From: Streptomyces flavofungini
Lineage (GTDB): Bacteria > Actinomycetota > Actinomycetes > Streptomycetales > Streptomycetaceae
Direction: 5' to 3'
Length of the DNA: 64,000 nt
Assembly: GCF_014650815.1 (NCBI RefSeq)
Contig: NZ_BMVR01000001.1
Coordinates: forward strand, 186,001 to 250,000
A program made the position numbers and the translations under genes. The notes beneath the pieces are model-generated. The model saw nothing but the letters and a program-made list of their open reading frames with translations. It was not told the origin of the DNA and did not search any database. Of this stretch, positions 15,920 to 22,735 are shown piece by piece; within the stretch, counting starts at the first letter, position 1; each line of letters opens with the position of its first letter.

Positions 15920-18900
15920 GTGGTCGGAAGTGCTGTGGTCCCCATCGCTCCTCGGTACCGTCGCGCCCTCGTCGCCACGGTGGCCGTGCTCGTCGCGGCC
16001 CTCGCGGCGCTCGCCCTCGTGCCCCACGACAGCGAGGCCCGCGCCGACCCTCGGATGAGTGTCCGGCTCGACCCGGGCACGTCGCCGGTGCCCGCGGGCG
16101 ACCACGTCACGTACAACGGGTTCATCCAGTGCTCGATCCCGGGCGACTGCCAGGACGTGACCGTCACCTTCACGCCCCCGCCCGGCGCCTCCGGCAAGGG
16201 CGTCGTGTCGCAGCCCTACCCGCCGGGCGTCACCGGTGTGACCGCGAACGACGACGGCACGGTGACCGTCGCGTACAGCTCCATCGCCAGCGGGCAGAGC
16301 TCCCAGCTCACCGTCAGCTGGCCCACCGAGGACTACTGGACACCGCCGGGCGGCCAGCGGGCGGAGATGTCGGCGACGGCCGCCAACGGCGACGGCACCC
16401 CGAGCACCGACGACGCCGTCGTCGAGGTGACCGCCGAGCCGAACCCGGCGATCCGCAAGGAGGGCCCCTCCCGCGCCCGGCCCGGCGAGACCCTCACGTA
16501 CAAGGTCACCGCCACCAACGACCCCCGTAACGCCAACCGCCCGCGCGGCAACCTCGCCCTGGAGAACGCCGTCCTCACCGATGTGCTGCCCGAGGGCGTC
16601 GACCTCGTCGACGCCACCCCCGCGGGCTACACCTACGACGCGGCGACGCGCACCGTCACCTGGCCCGTCGACACCGAACCCGACCGGCCCGGCGACCAGT
16701 TGGCGCAGGTGAAGAGCTACCCCTACGGCGTCGTGCACGAGATCCGCGTGAAGGTGCGCGACGGCGTCGCCGACGGCACCACCCTCACCGACACCGCGTC
16801 CGTCACCGGCGACCCGTACGGGCCGGAGACCGAGAAGATCACCAGGTCCGACACGGCCGACACCGTCGTCGGCTCCGGCGGCGGCGAGGTGTCCGGCACC
16901 CTCGACAAGTCCGTCGACCCGCCGCTCGCCGCGAACGGCCAGCGCGTCTCGTACGTCCTGCGCTTCGCCAACACCGGCACCGACGCCGCGGACGCCCGCA
17001 TCGGCGACACCCTGCCCGCCGGGTTCGACCCCCGGACCCTCAGCCTGTCCACCCCGTCCGGCGGAACCTACGGCGGCGACTGGTCGGTGGTCGTGACCCG
17101 GCGCGACGGCAGCACCGAGACCATCACACCGTCCGGGCAGACCATCGACCTCAGCCGGACGGGCGCCCTCGTCGCCGTACGCGTCGACGTGCCGCGCCTG
17201 CCCGCGGGCAGCAACCTCGTCGTGCAGATCTCCGGCCGCGCCGACGGCTCCGAGATCCCCGACGGCCGCGGCGACATCGACAACTGCGCCCGCCTCGGCC
17301 TCACCGGCGGCAGCGGCACCGCCGAGGAGGAGTCCTGCGCGAGTTTCCACATCGAGCCCGAGGTCTCCCAGCCCGAGCTCGCCAAGTCCACCGAACCGGC
17401 ACCCGTCGGCCCCGGCGGCGGCCACACCTGGACCGTGACCCTCACCAACGACCGCTACCGCACCGGCTCCTCACCGCTGCGCCCCCGCTTCGTGGACCTC
17501 GTGCCCCGCCAGCTCGCCTACGTGCGGGGCTCCTGGAGCCTCGCGGACGACCAGCCCGACTACTGCCCCGCGGGCGACCGCTTCACCGAGACGGTCACCG
17601 AGGCCCCCGCGATCCCCGGCGGCCGCACCCGCGTCGAGCTCACCGCCGAGCCCGGCGCCGAGATCCCCGCCGACGACTCCGCCTGCGTCTACACCTTCCG
17701 CACGACCGTCGAGCCCGGCGTCGCCAGCGGCACCTACGGCGGCTCACCGGGCGACGCCGACTACGCGGGCAACCGCGCCGGGCTCTACGACGCCGAGCGG
17801 CCCATCAACACCCGCACCACCGACCGGCACGACATCGACGGCGACGGCGACACCGGCGAGAACGTCGCCGAGGCCACCGACGACTTCGCGATCGCCGAGT
17901 CCTCCGCGCTGTTCGTCACCAAGGAGGTCAAGGGCGACGAGGACGACGCGTTCCAGGGCTCGGCGGAGGTCCCCGGCAAGGAGGACGAGATCGGCCGGTC
18001 GACGATCGGCGGCACCGTCGAGTACCGCACCGTGCTCGGCAACATGGGCAACACCACCCTCACCAACGTCGTCGCCTACGACCTGCTGCCCGCCCCCGGC
18101 ACCACGGGCGTCACCAGCGGCCGGTACGGGGACGACGTCACCAGCCAGTGGCGGCCCCGGCTCACCGGGCCGATCGACGCGGGCTCGGCGCCCGTGACCA
18201 TCACCTACTCGGAGAAGGCCGACCCGTGCCGCCCCGAGATGGACAACACCCCGGACGGCAGCGCCCCCTTCCAGTGCGGCGGCCGGCCCGACCCGTCCTT
18301 CCTGCCCGCCGGCCAGGTCACCGACTGGAGCCGGATCCGCTCGGTCCGCTTCGACTTCGGCGACCATGTGTTCTCGGCCGGAGAGCGCTACGCGCTGCGC
18401 TGGACCATGGACGTGCCCGAGCGCGGCCCCGACGGGGAGCCGTTCGAGGGCGGCGAGCGCACCTGGAACAAGGTCGCCATCGCCGGCGACCGACGCCAGC
18501 CCGACGGCACGACACGACGGCTGCTCGCGACGGAAGCACCGTGGGTGGTCGACGAGATCCATCCCACCCCGTCACCGTCGCCGTCCCCGTCAGAGTCCCC
18601 ATCTCCGTCAGAGTCCCCGTCGCCGTCACCGTCGCCCTCGGACTCCCCCTCCCCGTCACCCTCGCCCTCGGACTCCCCGTCGCCTTCACCTTCACCGTCG
18701 GACTCCCCGTCCCCCTCGCCTTCGCCGTCGGACTCCCCCTCCCCGTCACCCTCGCCGTCGGACTCCCCCTCCCCCTCGCCTTCACCGTCGGACTCCCCCT
18801 CCCCGTCACCCTCGCCGTCGGACTCCCCCTCCCCTTCCCTGTCCCCCTCGGACTCCCCCTCCCCGTCGGACTCCCCGTCCCCCTCGCCCTCGGAGACGAC

Positions 18901-19036
18901 CCCGACACCACCGCTGCCGGACACCGGATCCGGGGACATCTGGATGGTGTCGGGGATCGCCGCGGCGCTGCTCGCGGCAGGCACGTTGCTCGCGGCGATC
19001 GCACACAGGCGACGAGAGGCACGCGACGAGCTGTGA
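15920..19036 (+). CDS. Large cell-wall-anchored DUF11-repeat surface protein (LPDTG)
   Basis: This 1038-residue protein begins with an export signal (residues about 14-41, VATVAVLVAALAALAL, then ARAD). It continues with four to five beta-sandwich repeats of the DUF11 type (starts such as AIRKEGPSRARPGETLTYKV, LDKSVDPPLAANGQRVSYVL and LAKSTEPAPVGPGG), then a Ser/Pro-rich stalk of about 110 residues built from SPSPSPSD units. It ends with LPDTG (from residue 999), a hydrophobic segment and a basic tail, the class-E-like Streptomyces sortase signal pattern. It should be covalently attached to peptidoglycan with its repeats displayed outside. The GTG at 15920 is the longest start; GTG 15938, preceded by GGAAG, is an alternative. 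The only sortase gene in the window (51.1 kb) is distant. Confidence 0.85.
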   Translation: MVGSAVVPIAPRYRRALVATVAVLVAALAALALVPHDSEARADPRMSVRLDPGTSPVPAGDHVTYNGFIQCSIPGDCQDVTVTFTPPPGASGKGVVSQPYPPGVTGVTANDDGTVTVAYSSIASGQSSQLTVSWPTEDYWTPPGGQRAEMSATAANGDGTPSTDDAVVEVTAEPNPAIRKEGPSRARPGETLTYKVTATNDPRNANRPRGNLALENAVLTDVLPEGVDLVDATPAGYTYDAATRTVTWPVDTEPDRPGDQLAQVKSYPYGVVHEIRVKVRDGVADGTTLTDTASVTGDPYGPETEKITRSDTADTVVGSGGGEVSGTLDKSVDPPLAANGQRVSYVLRFANTGTDAADARIGDTLPAGFDPRTLSLSTPSGGTYGGDWSVVVTRRDGSTETITPSGQTIDLSRTGALVAVRVDVPRLPAGSNLVVQISGRADGSEIPDGRGDIDNCARLGLTGGSGTAEEESCASFHIEPEVSQPELAKSTEPAPVGPGGGHTWTVTLTNDRYRTGSSPLRPRFVDLVPRQLAYVRGSWSLADDQPDYCPAGDRFTETVTEAPAIPGGRTRVELTAEPGAEIPADDSACVYTFRTTVEPGVASGTYGGSPGDADYAGNRAGLYDAERPINTRTTDRHDIDGDGDTGENVAEATDDFAIAESSALFVTKEVKGDEDDAFQGSAEVPGKEDEIGRSTIGGTVEYRTVLGNMGNTTLTNVVAYDLLPAPGTTGVTSGRYGDDVTSQWRPRLTGPIDAGSAPVTITYSEKADPCRPEMDNTPDGSAPFQCGGRPDPSFLPAGQVTDWSRIRSVRFDFGDHVFSAGERYALRWTMDVPERGPDGEPFEGGERTWNKVAIAGDRRQPDGTTRRLLATEAPWVVDEIHPTPSPSPSPSESPSPSESPSPSPSPSDSPSPSPSPSDSPSPSPSPSDSPSPSPSPSDSPSPSPSPSDSPSPSPSPSDSPSPSPSPSDSPSPSLSPSDSPSPSDSPSPSPSETTPTPPLPDTGSGDIWMVSGIAAALLAAGTLLAAIAHRRREARDEL

Positions 19037-19067
19037 GGTGAGCCCTCGCGGGGCCGGTCCCGGGAGC

Positions 19068-19186
19068 CGGGGCGCGGGAAGCGCGCCCCGCACATTCACA
19101 CCAACGAGTCGATCACCGCGGAACGCCCGGCTGACGCCGGGTCCCGGCAGCACGCGACCCCGGCCGACAGCATCGGTCCGGGGTCG
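19068..19186 (+). terminator. Two GC-rich hairpins downstream of the surface-protein gene
   Basis: CGGGGCGCG (19068-19076) pairs perfectly with CGCGCCCCG (19082-19090) across a 5-base loop. A second perfect 9-bp stem pairs CGACCCCGG (19155-19163) with CCGGGGTCG (19178-19186). They lie 32 and 119 bases after the stop codon and probably end transcription before the island. Confidence 0.6.
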
Positions 19187-19194
19187 GAGAAGGC

Positions 19195-19250
19195 CAGGTC
19201 AGATCGTTTCTGCACCCGTGCCGGGTGGTGGGGCGGGCGGGACTCGAACC
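19195..19250. other. Left attachment-site-like copy of a tRNA 3' end and flank
   Basis: Bases 19229-19250 match 21 of 22 bases of the 3' end of the tRNA gene at 27284-27357 (acceptor strand plus T-arm). Bases 19195-19211 (CAGGTCAGATCGTTTCT) match 16 of 17 bases of that tRNA's downstream flank at 27252-27268. Spacing differs by only two bases (34 against 32). This is the expected footprint of an element integrated at a tRNA 3' end, much diverged between the blocks. Beyond 19250 the sequence continues with TAACCGG, also in the tRNA D-arm, as if the anticodon arm had been deleted. Confidence 0.6.
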
Positions 19251-19351
19251 TAACCGGGCGAGCCATCTCACCTGCGGTTTTGCCGGGGAACCGGACATCT
19301 CTAGCTGATTCGATCACGCCTGGTCCTCTTCAGTCCCGCTCGATCCGGCGC

Positions 19352-19373
19352 GGTGAGGCAATCGCCTCACCGG
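19352..19373. repeat. Palindrome near the left island end
   Basis: The bases GGTGAGGCAATCGCCTCACC form an inverted repeat with arms GGTGAGGC and GCCTCACC around AATC. The core GGTGAGGCAATCGCCTCAC recurs at 27205-27223 near the right island end. Occurrence close to both ends suggests an element-specific site. Confidence 0.5.
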
Positions 19374-19597
19374 CTACCGAGGCCCGTTCGAGCCGCAATG
19401 CTCGGCTTGGAGCGGAGAAGGCTCCTCTCTTAGGGCAGGCACCTGCACGCCCTCACTGGGTGCACTCCCCGGTGCGGCTTCGCCATCGGACCGCACCGGC
19501 AGCAGACACAGAGTTGCACCGACGGCTTGGGATCCCGCAGGTGCAACTACAAAGTTCTGTCCGGACGCCTGGTGGCAATTCATAGATATTGAGGCGG

Positions 19598-19664
19598 AAT
19601 ATCGGTGTCTGGCAAAGTATGGAGAAACCCACTGCCAGCCGCCTGAAGCCGCAGGTCACGGCCT
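19598..19664 (+). promoter_or_regulatory. CRISPR leader
   Basis: The AT-richer 67 bases before the first CRISPR repeat include TATCGGTGTCTGGCAAAGTA and, adjacent to the repeat, GCCGCAGGTCACGGCCT. The same blocks at the same spacing precede the degenerate repeats at 41694 (CGGTATCTCGCAGAGTGCG and GCGCAGGTCGCGGCG), which identifies this as a conserved type I-E leader. It implies rightward transcription of the array. Confidence 0.6.
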
Positions 19665-19815
19665 GTGATCCCCGCACCTGCGGGGGTGGTCCCGACAGCA
19701 AGGCGTGGCCGACCCGGCTCGCCCTGTGGTCCCTGCGCCTGCTGGGGTGGTCCCACGACCGGGTTGCCGGTGGTGATCTCGATGAAGTGGTCCCCGCGCA
19801 TACGGGGGTGGTCCC
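19665..19815 (+). CRISPR. Type I-E mini-CRISPR array, 3 repeats and 2 spacers
   Basis: Three 29-bp repeats lie at 19665-19693, 19726-19754 and 19787-19815 with an exact 61-bp period and two 32-bp spacers. Each follows the pattern GTGGTCCCCGCGC, short loop, GCGGGGGTGGTCCC, with one to three mismatches per copy. The repeat has the hairpin and length of type I-E repeats. A leader precedes it. No cas gene lies anywhere in the window, so the array is orphan here and could work only with Cas proteins encoded elsewhere. Confidence 0.85.
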
Positions 19816-19943
19816 AGGGTGACCTCGGACCGTGCGTCGCTTCCACGCCGGCGCCTCGACCCGTCAGCTGAAAGGTGAATGCAGATGGTGGGCCGCTTTG
19901 GCTGGGCGATGGAGCAGCAGGCAGGGATCCGTCTTAACACCGG

Positions 19944-20351
19944 TCAGGCGCGTACGTCTCGTTGCTGCACTTCCTTGAGGACCGCCGCCACGGTGGCGAA
20001 GTCGTTGTCCACGTGGAGCACCGTGTGGCCGTGATGGACGGCGGTCGCACACACCAGGAGATCGATGGCTCCGGCGGCGCGGTGTTGCCCGCGCTGGGTG
20101 AGCTTGTACTGCGCGGTATCGACCCAGCGCCACGCGTCCTTGGGCACCGGCGAGAACCGGCAGAGACCATCCAGCTCTTCGGCCAGCTCATCACGGTGCG
20201 CCGGACTGGCCGCCGAGCAGAGGAACTCCGCCCTCGTGGGCCCACAGACATGGAACACGCCGGCGGCGATGTGCCCTTCCCAGGGCCGCAACGCCCCCGG
20301 CGTACGGAAGAGGCGCCACAGGGCGGAAGCATCGAGAAGGTACGTGATCAC
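19944..20351 (-). CDS. vapC: VapC-type PIN-domain toxin, copy A
   Basis: A 135-residue PIN-domain ribonuclease-like toxin. The acidic metal-binding residues are visible: Asp7 in YLLDASAL, a Glu in TRAEFLC, Asp in AIDLLVCA and Asp in HVDNDFATV, so the catalytic quartet looks intact. The family cleaves tRNA or rRNA and is neutralised by its cognate VapB. The ATG overlaps the vapB stop by four bases (ATGA), the normal antitoxin-first arrangement. A second copy at 26240-26647 differs at six residues, none an obvious catalytic acid. Confidence 0.88.
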   Translation of the reverse strand: MITYLLDASALWRLFRTPGALRPWEGHIAAGVFHVCGPTRAEFLCSAASPAHRDELAEELDGLCRFSPVPKDAWRWVDTAQYKLTQRGQHRAAGAIDLLVCATAVHHGHTVLHVDNDFATVAAVLKEVQQRDVRA

Positions 20352-20581
20352 CCGAAGGCAGCCCGCCGGGCGTCCTTGGCCGCGGCATGAGCAACAGCCG
20401 CAGCCTCGAACTCACCCCGCTCACCCCGCGCGGCCAGCCTCTCCGCAGCCTCCAGCCGCTTGAAGCGCGCCACATAATCCCGCAGAGCCGCGTTGACCGT
20501 CTCCTTCTTCGTCGAGACACCCATCAACCGCATCGCCTCGGCCAGCGCCTCATCATCGAGATCGATCTGAGTAACAGACAT
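20348..20581 (-). CDS. vapB: VapB-type antitoxin, copy A
   Basis: A 77-residue antitoxin with an N-terminal ribbon-helix-helix-like DNA-binding segment (SVTQIDLDDEALAEAMRLMG, then STKKETVNAALRDYVA) and an Ala/Arg-rich C-terminal tail of the sort that wraps around VapC. The start is the ATG at 20581 with GAGGGG upstream; an in-frame GTG at 20590 is less well spaced. It precedes and overlaps vapC and probably autorepresses the operon. The duplicate at 26644 differs only at the last residue (Gly against Glu), so either antitoxin should bind either toxin. Confidence 0.85.
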   Translation of the reverse strand: MSVTQIDLDDEALAEAMRLMGVSTKKETVNAALRDYVARFKRLEAAERLAARGERGEFEAAAVAHAAAKDARRAAFG

Positions 20582-20794
20582 ACCCGCCACCCCTCACCAC
20601 GAGTCCATGACGTACATAACCAAGCCACATCACCAACATTCCTCACGGCAGCCCCTCACACACGAGACAGACCCGACCCGACCGCCGGGCTCGGAGCGTG
20701 GGCCGATGTGCGGGCAAAGCATCTGGCCGCACATCGTGGCGCCTTGCCAGTAGGTGAGGCGCCGCCCTCTTCGCCCGAGGATGGAGCCTGCGCA

Positions 20795-20811
20795 GTAGTA
20801 ACATGTACTAC
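20795..20811 (+). promoter_or_regulatory. Palindromic operator at the phd antitoxin start
   Basis: GTAGTA and TACTAC are perfect inverted arms around a 5-base centre (ACATG). The dyad ends at the base before the ATG at 20812, where a Phd-type antitoxin would be expected to bind for autoregulation. An alternative ATG (20803) lies inside the dyad. Confidence 0.5.
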
Positions 20812-21054
20812 ATGGAGACCACAGCCCGCGAGTTCAATCAGAAGTCCTCGCAGATCCTCGCCGCTGCAGCACGGGGCGAGACCGTCGTCGTCACCAAGAA
20901 CGGCGTCGCCGTCGCGCGCCTCGTCCCGATCCTCGACGAGGACATCCCCCCGTACCCCACGGATCCCATGGGACCCATCGACCTGCCGGAGCTCGACCTT
21001 CCTGACCTCACCAACGATGAGATCGACGACGTGCTCAGGGGGATGGGTTCGTGA
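20812..21054 (+). CDS. Phd/YefM-family antitoxin
   Basis: An 80-residue protein opening METTAREFNQKSSQILAAA and continuing GETVVVTKNGVAVARLVPI, a clear Phd/YefM fold: DNA-binding N-terminal half followed by an acidic, Pro/Asp/Leu-rich toxin-binding tail (DLPELDLPDLTNDEID). It should repress its own operon by binding the dyad immediately upstream. I chose the ATG at 20812, which follows the operator; no Shine-Dalgarno sequence is evident, so translation may be leaderless. The stop overlaps the toxin GTG by four bases. Confidence 0.85.
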   Translation: METTAREFNQKSSQILAAAARGETVVVTKNGVAVARLVPILDEDIPPYPTDPMGPIDLPELDLPDLTNDEIDDVLRGMGS

Positions 21055-21497
21055 GCCTGGTCGCCATCGCCGACACCAACGCCCTCTACCGCCTGCTCGA
21101 CCCGAAACTCACCGGGTACGAGGAGCACAAAGAGGCGCTGGCAGCCATCAGTCATCTCATCGTCTCCCCCATGGTTCTGGCCGAACTGGACTACCTGATC
21201 GCGGCAAGGGGCGGGCCCCGCAAGGCTTTGACCGCGGCCCGGTTCATCGAACGCAACACGGCCACCCGTCGGTTCGAGGTGCCCTCTGTCTCCGAGCACC
21301 TGAGCGCAGCGATCGCTGTCGCCGAAGGGTACGCAGACGCTGACGGAGGGAAGGGCATTGGATTGACCGATGCAATGAACGTGGCCCTGGCTGCCGCGTA
21401 CCGAACCGACGCCGTGTTCACCACGGACCGCCACTTCCGCATGGTCCGACCCCTGACCGGCCACAAAGCCTTCCGGCTCATGCCCGACGACCTGTAA
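21051..21497 (+). CDS. PIN-domain toxin paired with the Phd antitoxin
   Basis: A 148-residue PIN-domain protein with Asp in AIADTNALYRLL near the N-terminus, Glu in VLAELDYLI, Asp in IGLTDAMNVALAA and a final Asp in VFTTDRHFRMV, all positions expected for the metal-binding site. It belongs to the VapC-like ribonuclease toxins and is unrelated in close sequence to the duplicated vapC genes nearby. The GTG start overlaps the antitoxin stop (GTGA). A Phd-type antitoxin with a PIN toxin is a common mixed arrangement. Confidence 0.85.
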   Translation: MSLVAIADTNALYRLLDPKLTGYEEHKEALAAISHLIVSPMVLAELDYLIAARGGPRKALTAARFIERNTATRRFEVPSVSEHLSAAIAVAEGYADADGGKGIGLTDAMNVALAAAYRTDAVFTTDRHFRMVRPLTGHKAFRLMPDDL

Positions 21498-22029
21498 ACG
21501 CTAGGGCTGACGTCGCCGCGAAGCATGCCGAGATCGCTCGCCAACCTCAGAAAGACCTGACGGGTAAGCCTCTCGGGTGGATCCACTCGGTGTGCTCCCG
21601 GCCGCCGCGCCGGAACCGGGCGACGCTGCGGCTGCCCCGACAGTGGGACCGACACACCCGCAAGATCGGTGTCGCCGCCTGCGATAGCTCTGCCGAACAA
21701 CCGCACCAGCCATATCGACCGCGTCGCCCCCGGGGCTACGGCTACCTCGGCGAGCTAGTGGCTCCACCCGGGGCACGCGGCGTCATGCGCCGGAACTGGG
21801 GACAACGCGCGGTGATCGACATTGGTGATGACGAGCATCGCTTCCAGCGATTCCGGTGTGGTCAGTGGGCCGTCCGGTCGATCCCGGCCGACGCTACCCT
21901 GCCCGCCACACTCACCACGATCGCCGATCCAATGCCGCCGCCTGCGCTCAGAGAACCGGCCAGGTTCACAGTCCAGGACCTCGATCTGGTGACCAAGGTG
22001 CCGGGTTGTGCGTGCCCTCTCGGAGCAGG
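21498..22029. other. Gene-poor 530-bp interval inside the island
   Basis: Frames are open in several directions, as usual in GC-rich DNA, but none has a recognisable motif, good start site or family resemblance. I regard it as decayed or non-coding sequence between the toxin-antitoxin pair and CRISPR array 2. Confidence 0.4.
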
Positions 22030-22122
22030 GTGCTCTCCGCGCGTGCGGGGGTGGTCCCTGGCTGGCTGGTCCGGATGGGCCCGGCCAGCCGTGGTCCCCG
22101 CGTGTGCGGGAGGGGTGGTCCC
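22030..22122 (+). CRISPR. Second type I-E mini-array, 2 repeats and 1 spacer
   Basis: A 29-bp repeat at 22030-22058 (GTGCTCTCCGCGC...GTGGTCCC) is followed by a 32-bp spacer (22059-22090) and a second repeat from 22091 that carries a 3-base insertion in its right arm (GCGGGAGGGGTGGTCCCC). Repeat family, length and orientation match the array at 19665, but no leader-like sequence precedes it. It looks like a trailing fragment of a larger array, or a displaced pair of repeats. Confidence 0.7.
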
Positions 22123-22245
22123 CGCCGGGCACCCGGCACGGGGTAGGCGCTCGTGATCCCCCGTGGTCCGGGGCCCGCTGAGAAGCTGTCAACGCTCTCC
22201 TTGACTGCCGCACCGGCCCCGGCGCATGTCCGGCAAGGGGTTCGC

Positions 22246-22334
22246 CCCTCCTCCTCGTTGGAGGAGGGCGCGTAGCTCATCGCTCTCGATTGATGAGGCT
22301 TGTTGAACTTCCCCACCCTGCGCTCGAGGGTGGG
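22246..22334. terminator. Two perfect hairpins in the island
   Basis: CCCTCCTCC (22246-22254) pairs with GGAGGAGGG (22260-22268) over a 5-base loop. CCCACCCT (22312-22319) pairs with AGGGTGGG (22327-22334) over 7 bases. They sit between CRISPR array 2 and the transposase relic and may end transcription from either side. Confidence 0.45.
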
Positions 22335-22344
22335 ACAGACCTGC

Positions 22345-22735
22345 TCACCTTGACTCCCCACCTGAAAGCCGCCGATATGGCGTCGGGCGCATCAGGTGAT
22401 GCTTGCTGCCCGTCCTGCCCCGGTCGACGGAACTTCGTCCGGTCTTGGCCCGCCCTTCAACGCGGGGGCGGGAGAGCTGTCGACCGCGGCCCGGGGGAAG
22501 TCCGCGGCGTTCGCGCTGCGGAGCTCGGCGAGGAGGCCCTCGTGCAGCCGGGGCCACATTCCCGCGTCGGCCCACTCGGACCACTTGGCCAAGCGGCGTC
22601 AGCAGGTCATGCCGGAGCCGACACCGAGTTCCTGCGGCAGGTGCTCCGAGGCGATCCCGGAGTGGAGCGCGAACGGGATGCCCTGGAACACCATCCGATC
22701 CGGAGTGGTCCGACGACCTCGGAGATCACTTCGTT
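22345..22735 (-). pseudogene. Decayed IS5-family transposase fragment
   Basis: Read leftward, the sequence gives typical IS5-family text: PDRMVFQGIPFALHSGI, EHLPQELGVGSGMTC, then KWSEWADAGMWPRLHEGLLAEL, ending in another frame with SSVDRGRTGSKHHL. A TGA replaces the Trp of the usual CWRRL motif near 22610, and a frameshift near 22430 separates the last block. The catalytic C-terminal DDE region beyond KHHL is absent. It is a dead remnant and abuts the efflux gene stop. Confidence 0.75.

Larger units (their letters stand above)
19941..20712. repeat. 772-bp direct repeat, copy A (carries vapBC)
   Basis: This segment recurs at 26237-27008 with a constant offset of 6296 bases and no indels that I could see. 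By eye the first 210 bases (3' part of vapC) differ at about 15 positions and the remaining 560 at only about 8. The two copies bracket the phd pair, CRISPR array 2, IS relic, efflux pump and nmrA-like gene, a layout that could loop out by recombination. Confidence 0.85.

Noticed and set aside
19229..19272. A functional tRNA gene at the left island edge
   Set aside because: The anticodon arm is missing and the 5' acceptor strand does not pair, so it cannot be a working tRNA.
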